From: Saccharothrix deserti
GTDB taxonomy: Bacteria; Actinomycetota; Actinomycetes; Mycobacteriales; Pseudonocardiaceae
NCBI RefSeq assembly: GCF_009769385.1
Contig: NZ_VKAB01000008.1
Location: 186,001-250,000, forward strand
Length of the DNA stretch: 64,000 bases
Direction: 5' to 3'
The notes beneath the pieces were generated by a model. That model made no database searches. It had not been told where the DNA came from and saw only the letters and a program-made list of their open reading frames with translations. The position numbers and the translations under genes are program-made. Of this stretch, positions 34,359 through 43,186 are shown in pieces (positions within the stretch are counted from its first letter, which is position 1; every line of letters begins with the position of its first letter).

Positions 34359-34858
34359 CAACCACTCCTGTCCATGATGCTGCCGGTGTCGTCATCGTCC
34401 GAGGGAGGAGCGGGCCGCCGCGGCTGCGCCGACGGCTGCGGCACGACGGGCGGTTTGGGGATGAGATCGGCCAGCGACGGCACGCCGGGCAGCATCTCCG
34501 ACAGGTCGATGCTCGCGCCCTGCTGCGCCGGCGCCAGCACCTCGTTCAGCTCGGTCCGCGCCTTGGCGATGGCCTGCTGCACGGTCTCGGTGGCGAGCCG
34601 GGCCAGCTTGTCCGGCGTGGAGCGCTCGAAGGCGTTCGGGGAGAACTCCAGGGACGTCAACGCGCCGGCGGAGTCGACGGTGGCGCGGACGGATCCGTCC
34701 TTGGACACCGCGGTCGCCGTGATCGCCATGGCCTGGGCCTGGGTCTCGCGCAGTTCGGCGGTCTTCTTCTGCAGCTCGGCCAAGAGGGAGTCGACCTGCT
34801 CGCGCATGGCCGCGTTCCGCGCCTCCAGCTCGGCCCGTCGTCCTGTCGGATCGGTCAC
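34355..34858 (-). CDS. YbaB/EbfC-like protein
   Basis: A 167-residue protein whose first 110 residues match the YbaB/EbfC fold used in actinobacterial type VII-linked loci (EspB-adjacent style): a long helix (RRAELEARNAAMREQVDSLL), then VSKDGSVRATVDSAGALTSL and a second helix. The C-terminus is Pro-rich with an acidic DDDD. Classical YbaB binds DNA; the WXG100-linked versions may be secreted or chaperone-like, unknown. GTG at 34858 is preceded by GAGGGGAC. It is the first gene of the toxin operon and overlaps the WXG100 gene by four bases. Confidence 0.75.
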   Translation of the reverse strand: MTDPTGRRAELEARNAAMREQVDSLLAELQKKTAELRETQAQAMAITATAVSKDGSVRATVDSAGALTSLEFSPNAFERSTPDKLARLATETVQQAIAKARTELNEVLAPAQQGASIDLSEMLPGVPSLADLIPKPPVVPQPSAQPRRPAPPSDDDDTGSIMDRSGW

Positions 34859-34969
34859 AGCTGTCCCCTCGTATGCGCCATCCAGAGGTGCTGACGCTAA
34901 TCGAGGCCCGCGGGTTCCCGTGGATATTCGGCACCGGATTGTCGGGGGGGGTGCGGGCAGAGTGTCACC

Positions 34970-36178
34970 GTGCTCCGTCCGTACCGGGAACTCGCCGCGA
35001 TACCCCACCTGCCCTGGCTGCTGCTGTGGTCGATGGTGGGCCGCATCCACCTGCCCGCGACGCCGTTGGCGGTGTCGTTCCTGATAGCCGGGTGGACGGG
35101 GTCGTACGCGTTGGCGGGTGTGGTCGGCGGCGCGTTGACGTTGGGCATGGGTGTGGCGGGGCCGGTGCGCGGTCGTGCCGCGGACCGCAGTCCGGCCGGG
35201 CGATTACTGCTGGTCACGGCTTCGGGTTACGGCGTGGGCATCGCGGTGTTGGGTCTGCTGCCGGCCGTGGTGCCCAGCTCGATGTGGCCGTTGGCGGCGG
35301 TGGTGGCGTTCCTGACGGGGTTGAGCACGCCACCGGTGACGGCGATGAGCAGGGCGGGTTTCCCCCGGCTGGCGACGGGTACGGCGCAGTCGGCGGTGTT
35401 CACGGTCGAGGCGTCCATGCAGGAGGTCATGTACATCGTCGGCCCGGCGTTGGCCGCGACCGTGGTGGCGGTGTGGAACGCGCAGGTCGCGCTGTGGCTG
35501 TGCGGTGCGCTGGCGGTGTTCGGCGCGATCGGGTTCGGTGGTGCGCTGCGGCGAGCGGGTCTGGACCAGCCGGTGGGGCGCACGACCAAGGGCGCCGGGC
35601 GGACGTTGCTGCGTGACGGTTCGCTGGTCCTGGCGCTGGTGACGGCGCTGTGCATGGTGGCGTCGCTGGTGTCGATCGACATGGTGATCATCGCGTGGGC
35701 GCGTGACCTGGGCACGCCCGCGATCGCCGGTGTGCTGGCGGCGGTGTGGGGCATCGGGTCGACGGTCGGCGGGCTGATCGCGGGCGGCCTCAGCGGGCCG
35801 GCCCGGTTCACCCGGCGGATGATGTTGATGGCGCTCGGTGTCGCGCCGCTGGTGCTGGTGCTGCCGCCGGTGCTGGAACCGTCGTCGGTGTGGTTGATCG
35901 GCCTGGTGCTGGGGGTGGGCGGGATGGCGATCGCGCCGGCCATCGCGGCCGGCAACCAGCGGATCAGCGGGCTCGCGCCGGACGACCGCAAGGCCGAGGC
36001 GTTCGGCTGGATGGGCACGTTCACCACGGCGGGTTCGGCGTTGGCGCTGCCGTTGGCCGGGACGCTGCTGGACCACTTCGGACCGGCCGCGGCGGCCGGT
36101 GCGAGCACGGCGGCGGCACTGCTCGGCGCGTTCCTGGCGAGTCGGGTGCGCGACCGGAAGGCTGCTCCGGTTGAGTGA
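34970..36178 (+). CDS. MFS transporter
   Basis: A 402-residue major facilitator with twelve predicted helices. LRPYRELAAIPHLPWLLLWS opens the protein and the inter-helix loop VRGRAADRSPAGRLLLV matches the conserved MFS loop 2-3 (G-x-x-x-D-R-x-G-R/K). The later helix QEVMYIVGPALAATVVA holds the family's E/P pattern. Start is GTG at 34970. It is divergent from the toxin operon across 111 bases. The substrate is unknown; an export role is likely. The DMT gene overlaps its 3' end by eight bases. Confidence 0.85.
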   Translation: MLRPYRELAAIPHLPWLLLWSMVGRIHLPATPLAVSFLIAGWTGSYALAGVVGGALTLGMGVAGPVRGRAADRSPAGRLLLVTASGYGVGIAVLGLLPAVVPSSMWPLAAVVAFLTGLSTPPVTAMSRAGFPRLATGTAQSAVFTVEASMQEVMYIVGPALAATVVAVWNAQVALWLCGALAVFGAIGFGGALRRAGLDQPVGRTTKGAGRTLLRDGSLVLALVTALCMVASLVSIDMVIIAWARDLGTPAIAGVLAAVWGIGSTVGGLIAGGLSGPARFTRRMMLMALGVAPLVLVLPPVLEPSSVWLIGLVLGVGGMAIAPAIAAGNQRISGLAPDDRKAEAFGWMGTFTTAGSALALPLAGTLLDHFGPAAAAGASTAAALLGAFLASRVRDRKAAPVE

Positions 36179-37100
36179 CGGGGTTCGGCTCTTCGGTGCG
36201 CTGATCGCGTTCGTGGGCGGGGCGTTCCTGGCCGTTCAGGGGCGGTTGAACGGCGAGCTGGGGCACGTGTTCGGTGACGGGTTCCTGGCCGCGTTGGTGT
36301 CGTTCGGCGGCGGGTTGGCCTTGTTGTTGTTGGGCGTGCCGACGACGGCTTCGGGGCGTGCGGGGCTGGCTCGGCTGCGGGCGTCGCTGCGTGCCGGGCG
36401 GATCCGCTGGTGGCAGTGCATCGGCGGGGCTTGCGGCGCGTTCTTCGTGTCCACGCAGGGGTTGACGGTCGCGGCGCTGGGCGTGGCGGTGTTCACCGTG
36501 GCCGGGGTCGGCGCGCAGGCGGTGAGCAGCCTGCTGGTGGACCGGGCGGGACTCGGTCCGGCCGGTCGGGTGACGTTGACCGTGCCGCGCGTGGCGGGTG
36601 CGGGGTTGGCCGTGGTGGCGGTCGCGGTGGCCGTGTCGGACGAGATCGGCGACCCGTCCGCGCTGTGGCTGGCGTTGCTGCCGGCCGCGGCCGGGATCGG
36701 TCTGGGCTGGCAGCAGGCGGTGAACGGGCTGGTGCGTGAGGCGGCGCAGAGCACGCGCGTGACCACGTTGGTGAACTTCAGCACCGGGACGGCCGTGCTG
36801 CTCGTCGTGTGCGCGGTGGACGTGGCGGTGCGCGGGTTGCCGTCCACTGCGCCGGCCGAACCGTGGTTCTACGCGGGCGGCGTGCTCGGGATCGTGACCA
36901 TCGGCACGGCCGTGCTGGCGGTGCGCTGGCTCGGTGTGCTGCTGGTGGGGCTGTGCCAGGTGGCCGGCCAGCTGGTCGGCGCGCTCGCCGTGGACGTCGT
37001 CGCTCCCGCCGAGGGTGAGCAGCTGTCCGCGGTGACCGTGGTCGGCACGGCGTTGGCGCTGCTCGCGGTGGTGGTCGCCGCCCGTCCCCGACGACGGTGA
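36171..37100 (+). CDS. DMT-family transporter (YdcZ/DUF606-like)
   Basis: A 309-residue protein of two five-helix halves. [20 protein letters not shown] in the first half and [20 protein letters not shown] in the second are the paired family signatures. TTG at 36171 is chosen because it overlaps the MFS stop and GGAAGG lies nearby. Function and substrate are unknown. The gap to folD is 38 bases. Confidence 0.8.
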   Translation: MSDGVRLFGALIAFVGGAFLAVQGRLNGELGHVFGDGFLAALVSFGGGLALLLLGVPTTASGRAGLARLRASLRAGRIRWWQCIGGACGAFFVSTQGLTVAALGVAVFTVAGVGAQAVSSLLVDRAGLGPAGRVTLTVPRVAGAGLAVVAVAVAVSDEIGDPSALWLALLPAAAGIGLGWQQAVNGLVREAAQSTRVTTLVNFSTGTAVLLVVCAVDVAVRGLPSTAPAEPWFYAGGVLGIVTIGTAVLAVRWLGVLLVGLCQVAGQLVGALAVDVVAPAEGEQLSAVTVVGTALALLAVVVAARPRRR

Positions 37101-37138
37101 TGAGCAGCCCGGACGGCGGTGATGAGAGGATGAGGCAC

Positions 37139-37996
37139 GTGACTGCGACGATCCTCAACGGCAGGGCCACCCGGGACGCGATCTTCGAAGACCTGCGCGC
37201 GCGTGTCGCCGCGTTGGGCGAGCGGGGGGTGACGCCGGGGCTGGCCACCGTGCTGGTCGGCGACGACCCGGGCTCGCACTCGTACGTCCGGGGCAAGCAC
37301 CTGGCGTGCGCGAAGGTCGGCATCACGTCGATCCGCCGCGACCTGCCCGCGGACATCACGCAGGAACAGCTCGAAGAGGTCATCGACGAGCTGAACGCCG
37401 ACCCGGCGTGCACCGCGTACATCGTGCAGCTGCCGCTGCCCAAGCACCTCGACCCGAACCCGATCCTGGAGCGCATCGACCCGCGCAAGGACGGCGACGG
37501 GCTGCACCCCGTCAACCTGGGCAAACTGGTGCTCGGTGACGAAGGCCCGCTGCCCGCCACGCCGCGCGGCGTGGTGGAGCTGCTGCGCCGCTACGACGTG
37601 CCGATCGCCGGGGCGAACGTGACCGTGGTCGGTCGCGGTGTGACGGTCGGCCGGCCGATCGGGCTGCTGCTGACCCGGCGCACCGAGAACGCCACCGTGA
37701 CGTTGTGCCACACCGGCACCAAGGACCTGGCCGCCGAGGTGCGGCGGGCGGACATCGTGATCGCGGGCGCGGGCAGCCCCGGCCTGATCACGGCGGACAT
37801 GGTGAAGCCCGGCGCGGCCGTGGTCGACGTCGGCATCACCCGGACCGAAGCAGGTCTGGTTGGCGACGTGCACCCGTCCGTGGCCGAGGTGGCGGGGTTC
37901 CTCGCACCCATTCCGGGTGGCGCGGGTCCGATGACCATTGCGATGCTGCTGACCAACACGGTCGAGGCAGCCGAGCGCACTGTGGCGACGGCCTGA
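37139..37996 (+). CDS. folD: Methylenetetrahydrofolate dehydrogenase / cyclohydrolase
   Basis: A bifunctional 285-residue enzyme interconverting 5,10-methylene-, methenyl- and 10-formyl-tetrahydrofolate, supplying formyl units for purine synthesis (purN and purH lie further right). Motifs: [15 protein letters not shown] with the catalytic Tyr-xxx-Lys pattern, [41 protein letters not shown] at the NADP site and [14 protein letters not shown] near the C-terminus. GTG at 37139 follows GAGGATGAGG and gives the normal length; ATG at 37130 is an alternative. A DUF3017 gene follows, as in mycobacteria. Confidence 0.96.
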   Translation: MTATILNGRATRDAIFEDLRARVAALGERGVTPGLATVLVGDDPGSHSYVRGKHLACAKVGITSIRRDLPADITQEQLEEVIDELNADPACTAYIVQLPLPKHLDPNPILERIDPRKDGDGLHPVNLGKLVLGDEGPLPATPRGVVELLRRYDVPIAGANVTVVGRGVTVGRPIGLLLTRRTENATVTLCHTGTKDLAAEVRRADIVIAGAGSPGLITADMVKPGAAVVDVGITRTEAGLVGDVHPSVAEVAGFLAPIPGGAGPMTIAMLLTNTVEAAERTVATA

Positions 37997-38007
37997 AGGC
38001 GGAAGCG

Positions 38008-38310
38008 GTGGAGTTGTTGCCGGAACAGCGCTGGCGGTCCGCAGCAGGTCGACACCTGCCGTTCGCGCTGGTGCTCGGTGTCGTCGGGGTCGGCCTCCTG
38101 CGGATCGTGCAGTACCACTGGCGACAGGGCGCGGTGCTGATCGGCATCGCGCTGCTGGTCGCGGCGGTGCTGCGGGTGCTGGTGACCGACGAACAGGCAG
38201 GGCTGATCGCGATCCGCAGTCGCAGCGTGGACGCGTTGTTGTACTCGGGTTTGGGGTTCGCCGTGATCGGGGTCGCGATGACCATCATCGGCGGCCCGCT
38301 GGACCGCTAG
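38008..38310 (+). CDS. DUF3017 membrane protein
   Basis: A 100-residue protein with three predicted membrane helices (FALVLGVVGVGLLRI, GAVLIGIALLVAAVLRVLV, ALLYSGLGFAVIGVAMTII), matching DUF3017, which follows folD in many actinobacteria. The GTG start is 11 bases after the folD stop with GGCGGAAG upstream, so the two form an operon. The function is unknown. A bidirectional terminator hairpin begins five bases past its stop. Confidence 0.82.
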   Translation: MELLPEQRWRSAAGRHLPFALVLGVVGVGLLRIVQYHWRQGAVLIGIALLVAAVLRVLVTDEQAGLIAIRSRSVDALLYSGLGFAVIGVAMTIIGGPLDR

Positions 38311-38315
38311 ACCCA

Positions 38316-38348
38316 CGTAGGTCTGGGGCGGAGCGCCCCAGACCTACG
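38316..38348. terminator. Bidirectional terminator between DUF3017 and TetR genes
   Basis: A perfect 14-bp inverted repeat (38316-38329 with 38335-38348) around a five-base loop. It separates two convergent genes. The stop codon of the TetR gene (38344-38346) lies inside the right arm. Confidence 0.85.
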
Positions 38349-38907
38349 CACGGTCGACCAACGCCGTGATCAAGTTCGTCATCTCCTCCTCCGGCAGCAC
38401 GTCCGGCAGGGTCAGGTGCTCGACCATCAACCCGCTCATCGCCAGGTAGAGCGACACCACCGTGGTCCGGTCGCCGGGCAGGCCCGCGTCCAGGTGGAAG
38501 CGAACGTCCCTCTCCAAGTTCTCACGGATCGTCTTGGTCAACGCGGCCTGCAACTCCGGCCGCCGAGTGGCCTCCAGCCGCAGCTCCAGCAGCGCCAGGT
38601 AACCCGTCCGGTCGACCTCGAGCCGCTCCAGGAGCTCCCGCAGCAGCCGCTCCACGAGGCTCTTGTCCGGCGGCGCGGCCATCGTCTTCGCCAACCGCTG
38701 CGCACTCGGCGCGAGCCGGACGTGGATGTGCTCACCGACCTGCCGCAACAGCTCGTCACGGTTGGCGAAGTAGTTGGACGCGGTGCCGCTGGGCACCCCC
38801 GCCTCCTTGTCCACCGCGCGGAACGTCAGACCCCGGGCGCCCTCTCTCGCCAGCACTTCGATGGCCGCGTTGACCAGCGCCGTTCGCCTGGTCGGGTTAC
38901 TCCTCAT
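38344..38907 (-). CDS. TetR-family regulator
   Basis: A 187-residue repressor. NAAIEVLAREGARGLTFRAV and GVPSGTASNYFANRDELLRQ form the HTH; the ligand domain has no clear subfamily mark. It is divergent from a RibD/DHFR-like reductase gene with an operator overlapping that gene's promoter, so it most likely represses it. Its stop codon lies in the terminator shared with the convergent operon. Confidence 0.9.
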   Translation of the reverse strand: MRSNPTRRTALVNAAIEVLAREGARGLTFRAVDKEAGVPSGTASNYFANRDELLRQVGEHIHVRLAPSAQRLAKTMAAPPDKSLVERLLRELLERLEVDRTGYLALLELRLEATRRPELQAALTKTIRENLERDVRFHLDAGLPGDRTTVVSLYLAMSGLMVEHLTLPDVLPEEEMTNLITALVDRA

Positions 38908-38916
38908 GATCCCTCC

Positions 38917-38956
38917 TTGACAACCACTCCAACCATAGTACTACAGTCAGAGTGGT
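38917..38956 (+). promoter_or_regulatory. Promoter and operator before the RibD/DHFR-like gene
   Basis: TTGACA at 38917-38922 and a TACTAC-like -10 about 16 bases on. Inverted repeats ACCACTC (38923-38929) and GAGTGGT (38950-38956) flank the -10 region, as expected for TetR repression. The layout parallels the other TetR divergon at 19379-19435, but the half-sites differ in sequence. Confidence 0.65.
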
Positions 38957-38977
38957 CACACACAAAAGGAGATTCCG

Positions 38978-39544
38978 ATGCGAAACCTGACCTACTTCGT
39001 CGCCACCTCGCTCGACGGCTTCATCGCCGACCCGAAGGGCGGCTTCAGCGATTTCCTGTTCGAAGGCGACCACATGACGGCCATCTTCGAGGAGTACCCC
39101 GACACCCTCCCCGCGCAGGCGCGCGAGGCCATGGGCATCGACGCACCGAACCACAACTTCGACACGATCCTGATGGGCCGCGCGACCTATCAAGTCCCAG
39201 GCGGCATACCGAGCCCCTATCCACATCTACGCCAATACGTAGTGTCGACCAGACTCAGCACCACACCGGTCGACGTCGAGGTGATCGCAGATCCCGTGGC
39301 CAAGGTCCGCGAACTGAAAGCCGAGCCAGGCCTGGGCATCTGGCTGTGCGGCGGCGGCAGACTAGCCGCCACCCTGCTACCCGAGATCGACGAACTGATC
39401 CTCAAAGTCCACCCGATCGTGTTGGGCAAGGGCATCCCCCTATTCGCCGGCGAATTCCCCACAACCCGCTTCGCCAAGGCCACAACCAGAACCTTCGACA
39501 CCGGCGTCGTCTTCACCACCTACACAAAAACAGAAACCCCATAA
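38978..39544 (+). CDS. RibD C-terminal / dihydrofolate-reductase-like reductase
   Basis: A 188-residue protein of the RibD_C superfamily (YwjB/YyaP type). LTYFVATSLDGFIADPKGGF opens the fold, ILMGRATYQV and VSTRLSTTPVDVEV follow, then GIWLCGGGRLAATLL and VHPIVLGKGIPLF, the usual NADPH-binding stretches. The natural substrate is not established. AAAGGAG precedes the ATG. It is probably controlled by the divergent TetR. Codon use in its last third is noticeably more AT-tolerant than its neighbours (CCC/ACA/AAA mixtures), a mild sign of separate history. Confidence 0.82.
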   Translation: MRNLTYFVATSLDGFIADPKGGFSDFLFEGDHMTAIFEEYPDTLPAQAREAMGIDAPNHNFDTILMGRATYQVPGGIPSPYPHLRQYVVSTRLSTTPVDVEVIADPVAKVRELKAEPGLGIWLCGGGRLAATLLPEIDELILKVHPIVLGKGIPLFAGEFPTTRFAKATTRTFDTGVVFTTYTKTETP

Positions 39545-39676
39545 CCACCCCCTAACCACCGGTCTGCCGAACCCACCGCACGCCCACTGCCTCAAGGAAT
39601 ACCCGACCTAACCGCCGGCGACCGACGAGGCCACCGAACCCACCTCGCCCCACCGCAATCCGGCGGTGGCCGACGA

Positions 39677-39808
39677 GGCTCGATTTGACATGGGTTCGGG
39701 TGCCATAGGCTGGTCGGAGCCGGCAGGCTTGGCGGGCGCTCTTTCCGCCAAGCCTGCCGGCTGCGGCCTGCCTCCGGTGCCCGTAAGGGCCCCATGTCAA
39801 ATCGAGCC
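39677..39808. repeat. 132-bp nested inverted-repeat element
   Basis: The outer arms are perfect 18-bp inverted repeats (39677-39694 GGCTCGATTTGACATGGG and 39791-39808). Nested inside are perfect 17-bp arms (39719-39735 GCCGGCAGGCTTGGCGG and 39745-39761) around a nine-base loop. It lies alone in the 315-base gap between the reductase gene and dnaE2 (39545-39859); the rest of the gap shows nothing. It could be a small non-autonomous mobile element, a structured RNA or a terminator. No target-site duplication is obvious. Confidence 0.75.
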
Positions 39809-39859
39809 GGACTGGACCCCAGGCCTAAACCACCCTGAACCCGCCCACCACCCCACAGC

Positions 39860-42800
39860 TCACCGGAAATCCCGGGACCGGGAAGGAATCCGCAGGTCCA
39901 GGTGTTGCAGCCGTTCCGCACGGATGCTGATCACGCCTTCCGCCGACTCGACCACCCCTCGAACCAGCAGCGCGGGACTAGTCCGGGCGACCCGGCGGTA
40001 GCGGGCCCACAGGCCCGTCGTGCACACGACGTTGACCATGCCGGTCTCGTCCTCGATGTTGAGGAACGTGACACCGCCCGCGGTGCCGGGGCGTTGGCGG
40101 TGGGTGACGGCACCACCGATCAGCACCCTGGTGCCGTTGGGCACCTCGGCCAAGTCGGCGGTGGCCAAGGCACCCAAAGCAGTAAGGCGGTCGCGCACGA
40201 ACTCGGTCGGGAAGCTGTTCGGGGACAGGCCCATCGCCCAGACGTCGGCGACGGCGAGTTCGACCTCGTCCATACCGGGCAGGGCGGGGGCACCGGTGCC
40301 GACCACGGTGCCGGGCAGGCGGTCGGGGCGGATCTTCGCCACGGCTCCCGCCGACCACAGCGCGGCGCGCCGGTCCAGCCCGAAACAGCCGAGCGCGCCG
40401 GCGGTGGCCATGGCCTCGACCTGTGCGGTGGTCAGGCGGACTCGGGCGCCGAAGTCCGCCATGTCCCGGAACGGGCCGCCCGCTTCCCGTTGCGCGACAA
40501 CGCTTTCGGCAACCTTCTGGCCGATGGTCCGGATACCGCCCAGGCCGATGCGCACGGCTTGGGCGCCACCCACCTCGCCGTCGACCAGTTCGAGGGTGGC
40601 GTGCGGGAGGCTGGCGTTGACATCAGGACCGAGCACGCGCACGCCGTGACGGCGGGCGTCCGCAACCAACGACTGAGGGGAGTAGAAGCCCATGGGCTGA
40701 GCACGCAGCAGCGCCGCGCAGAACGCAGCCGGGTGGTAGAGCTTGAACCAGGCGCTGACGAACACGAGGTGCGCGAAGCTGAGCGCGTGGCTTTCCGGGA
40801 AGCCGAAGTTGGCGAACGCCAACAGCTTCGCGTAGATCTTCTCGGCCAGTTCCTGACCGATGCCGTTGGCCTTGACACCTTCGTAGAAGCGATCACGGAG
40901 GCGTTCCATGCGGTACGTGGAGCGTTTGGCGCCCATGGCGCGTCGCAGTTCGTCGGCCTCGGCGGGGCTGAAGTCGGCCACGTCGACGGCGATCTGCATG
41001 AGCTGTTCTTGGAACAGCGGCACGCCGAAGGTCTTCTTGAGCGCGCCCTCCAGCAGGGGGTGGTCGTAGTCCCACTCCTCGTGACCATTACGGCGGCGGA
41101 TGTAGGGGTGGACCGAGCCGCCCTGGATCGGGCCGGGGCGGATCAGGGCGACCTCGACCACCAGGTCGTAGAACGTGCTCGGCTTGAGCCGGGGCAGGGT
41201 GGCCATCTGGGCGCGGCTCTCCACCTGGAAGACACCGACGGAGTCTGCGCGCTGCAACATCTCGTAGACGCCTTCGTCAGCCAGGTCGAGGTTGCCGATG
41301 TCGACCTCGACGCCCTCGTGCTCGCGCACCAGGTCGATGGCGTAGTGCAGAGCCGAGAGCATGCCCAGACCGAGCAGGTCGAACTTGACCAACCCGATGG
41401 AGGCGCAATCGTCCTTGTCCCACTGCAACACCGTGCGGTCGGCCATCCGGCCTTTCTCGACCGGGCACACCTCGCTGACCGGCCGGTCGCAGATGACCAT
41501 GCCACCGGAGTGGATGCCCAGGTGGCGCGGGAAGTTCTCCAACTCGGCGGCCAACTCCAGCACCGGGCGCGGTATACCGTCTTCGTCCACTGTGGACCGC
41601 AGTGGGCCCCAGCGGTCGATCTGCTTGCTCCACGCGTCCTGCTGGCCGACCGAGTAGCCGAGCGCCCGCGCCACGTCCCGGATCGCCGACCGGCCGCGGT
41701 AGCTGATGACGTTCGCGACCTGCGCGGCGTGCCGTCGTCCGTACTTGCGGTAGACGTACTGGATGGCCTCCTCGCGGCGGTCGGACTCGATGTCGAGGTC
41801 GATATCGGGTGGGCCGTCGCGGGCCGGGGCGATGAAACGCTCGAAGAGGAGGTCGAACCGGACCGCGTCGACGTTGGTGATGCCGAGGGCGTAGCAGACC
41901 GCGGAGTTCGCGGCCGAGCCGCGGCCCTGGCAGAGGATGTTGTTGCGGCGGCAGAAGTCCACGATGTCGTGCACGACGAGGAAGTAGCCGGGGAAGCTCA
42001 GCTCCTCGATGATCTTCAGCTCGTGCTCGATCTGCCGGTACGCCCTGGGGTTCTCGCCGATCGAGCGGTAACGGCGGGCCGCGCCGTCGTAGGTCAGCTT
42101 GCGGAGGTGGCTGTTCTCGTCCTCTCCCGGCGGCACGTCGAACGGCGGCAGTTCCGGCGCGATGAGCTTCAGGTCGAACTGGCACTGCGTGCCGAGCACG
42201 GCCGCGCGGTGCACCACGCCGGGGAACCGGGCGAACCGGCGGGCCATCTCCTCCCCCGACCGCAGGCACGCGGTGCGGCCGGGCGGCAGCCAGCCGGTCA
42301 TCTCGTCCAGACTGCGCCGCGCCCGCACGGCCGCCATCGCCGCCGCCAACCGGCCGCGCGCGGGCACGGCGTAGTGCACGGCGTTCGTCGCCACGGTCGG
42401 CAACCCCAGGTCGTGGGCCATGCCCCACAGCAGGTCGTTGCGCGGGCCGTCCTCGGGATAGCCGTGGTCGGTCAGCTCCACGAACACCCGGTCCGCGCCG
42501 TACAGGTCGACCAGCCGGCGCAGCTGCGCGAACGCCGCCTCGGGCCCTTCCCGCGTCAACGCCCGGCGCACCGCGCCCTTGCGGCAGCCGGTGAGCACGA
42601 CGCAGTCGTCACGGGTGTCCGCGACGACCTGGTCCAGCCGGTAGACCGGCCGTCCTTTCTCGCTGCCCTCCGCGAGCTGGCCGGTGGTGATCGTGCGGCA
42701 CAACGCGTGGTAGCCGTCGGGGTTGGTGGCCAGCAGGAGCAGGTGCTCACCCTCCGGGTCGGGCTCCCCGTTCTGCGGTGCGGACAGCCCGAGGCTCAGC

Positions 42801-43186
42801 TCGGTGCCGAACACCGTGCGCACGCCCAGTTCCTTGGCCGCCTCGGCGAACCGCACCACGCCGTACATGCCGTCGTGGTCGGTCAACGCCACCCCGTCCA
42901 GCCCGAGCTGCTGCGCCGCCTCCACCAACTCCTCCGGGTGGCTCGCGCCGTCGAGGAAGCTGAAGTTGGAGTGGCAGTGCAGTTCGACGTACGGGACGCG
43001 GGCGCGGGTCGCGCCGAGCTCGTCCACCTTGACCGCGAAGTCGGGCGGCGTCTCGTAGCGTTCGCGCTGACGCGTCCACGCCGGGCTGTCGCCGCCGTCG
43101 GGGACCGGTGCGTCCCTCGACAACGCGCGCCCCGACAGCGCGCGCTCCAGCTCCGACCAGCGGACCGGCGGGTTGTTCCAACCCAT
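39860..43186 (-). CDS. dnaE2: Error-prone DNA polymerase DnaE2 (ImuC)
   Basis: A 1,108-residue C-family polymerase for SOS-induced translesion synthesis with ImuB. The PHP domain at the N-terminus shows VPYVELHCHSNFSFLDGASH and GVALTDHDGMYG. The catalytic palm has PDIDLDIESDRREEAI with the Asp pair; SYRGRSAIRDVARALG, EKTFGVPLFQEQLM-like and FGFPESHALSFAHLVF fingers motifs follow. The C-terminal OB fold (TRVLIGGAVTHRQRPGTAGG) is typical. ATG at 43186 overlaps the stop of the preceding small gene (TGATG) and excludes 50 upstream residues of the open frame. Being last in the imuA'-imuB operon, it should be under LexA control. Confidence 0.95.
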   Translation of the reverse strand: MGWNNPPVRWSELERALSGRALSRDAPVPDGGDSPAWTRQRERYETPPDFAVKVDELGATRARVPYVELHCHSNFSFLDGASHPEELVEAAQQLGLDGVALTDHDGMYGVVRFAEAAKELGVRTVFGTELSLGLSAPQNGEPDPEGEHLLLLATNPDGYHALCRTITTGQLAEGSEKGRPVYRLDQVVADTRDDCVVLTGCRKGAVRRALTREGPEAAFAQLRRLVDLYGADRVFVELTDHGYPEDGPRNDLLWGMAHDLGLPTVATNAVHYAVPARGRLAAAMAAVRARRSLDEMTGWLPPGRTACLRSGEEMARRFARFPGVVHRAAVLGTQCQFDLKLIAPELPPFDVPPGEDENSHLRKLTYDGAARRYRSIGENPRAYRQIEHELKIIEELSFPGYFLVVHDIVDFCRRNNILCQGRGSAANSAVCYALGITNVDAVRFDLLFERFIAPARDGPPDIDLDIESDRREEAIQYVYRKYGRRHAAQVANVISYRGRSAIRDVARALGYSVGQQDAWSKQIDRWGPLRSTVDEDGIPRPVLELAAELENFPRHLGIHSGGMVICDRPVSEVCPVEKGRMADRTVLQWDKDDCASIGLVKFDLLGLGMLSALHYAIDLVREHEGVEVDIGNLDLADEGVYEMLQRADSVGVFQVESRAQMATLPRLKPSTFYDLVVEVALIRPGPIQGGSVHPYIRRRNGHEEWDYDHPLLEGALKKTFGVPLFQEQLMQIAVDVADFSPAEADELRRAMGAKRSTYRMERLRDRFYEGVKANGIGQELAEKIYAKLLAFANFGFPESHALSFAHLVFVSAWFKLYHPAAFCAALLRAQPMGFYSPQSLVADARRHGVRVLGPDVNASLPHATLELVDGEVGGAQAVRIGLGGIRTIGQKVAESVVAQREAGGPFRDMADFGARVRLTTAQVEAMATAGALGCFGLDRRAALWSAGAVAKIRPDRLPGTVVGTGAPALPGMDEVELAVADVWAMGLSPNSFPTEFVRDRLTALGALATADLAEVPNGTRVLIGGAVTHRQRPGTAGGVTFLNIEDETGMVNVVCTTGLWARYRRVARTSPALLVRGVVESAEGVISIRAERLQHLDLRIPSRSRDFR

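Noticed and set aside
23072..34858. Complete type VII secretion locus
   Set aside because: Only WXG100 and cargo-type genes are present; no EccB, EccC, EccD or mycosin gene was found in the window.
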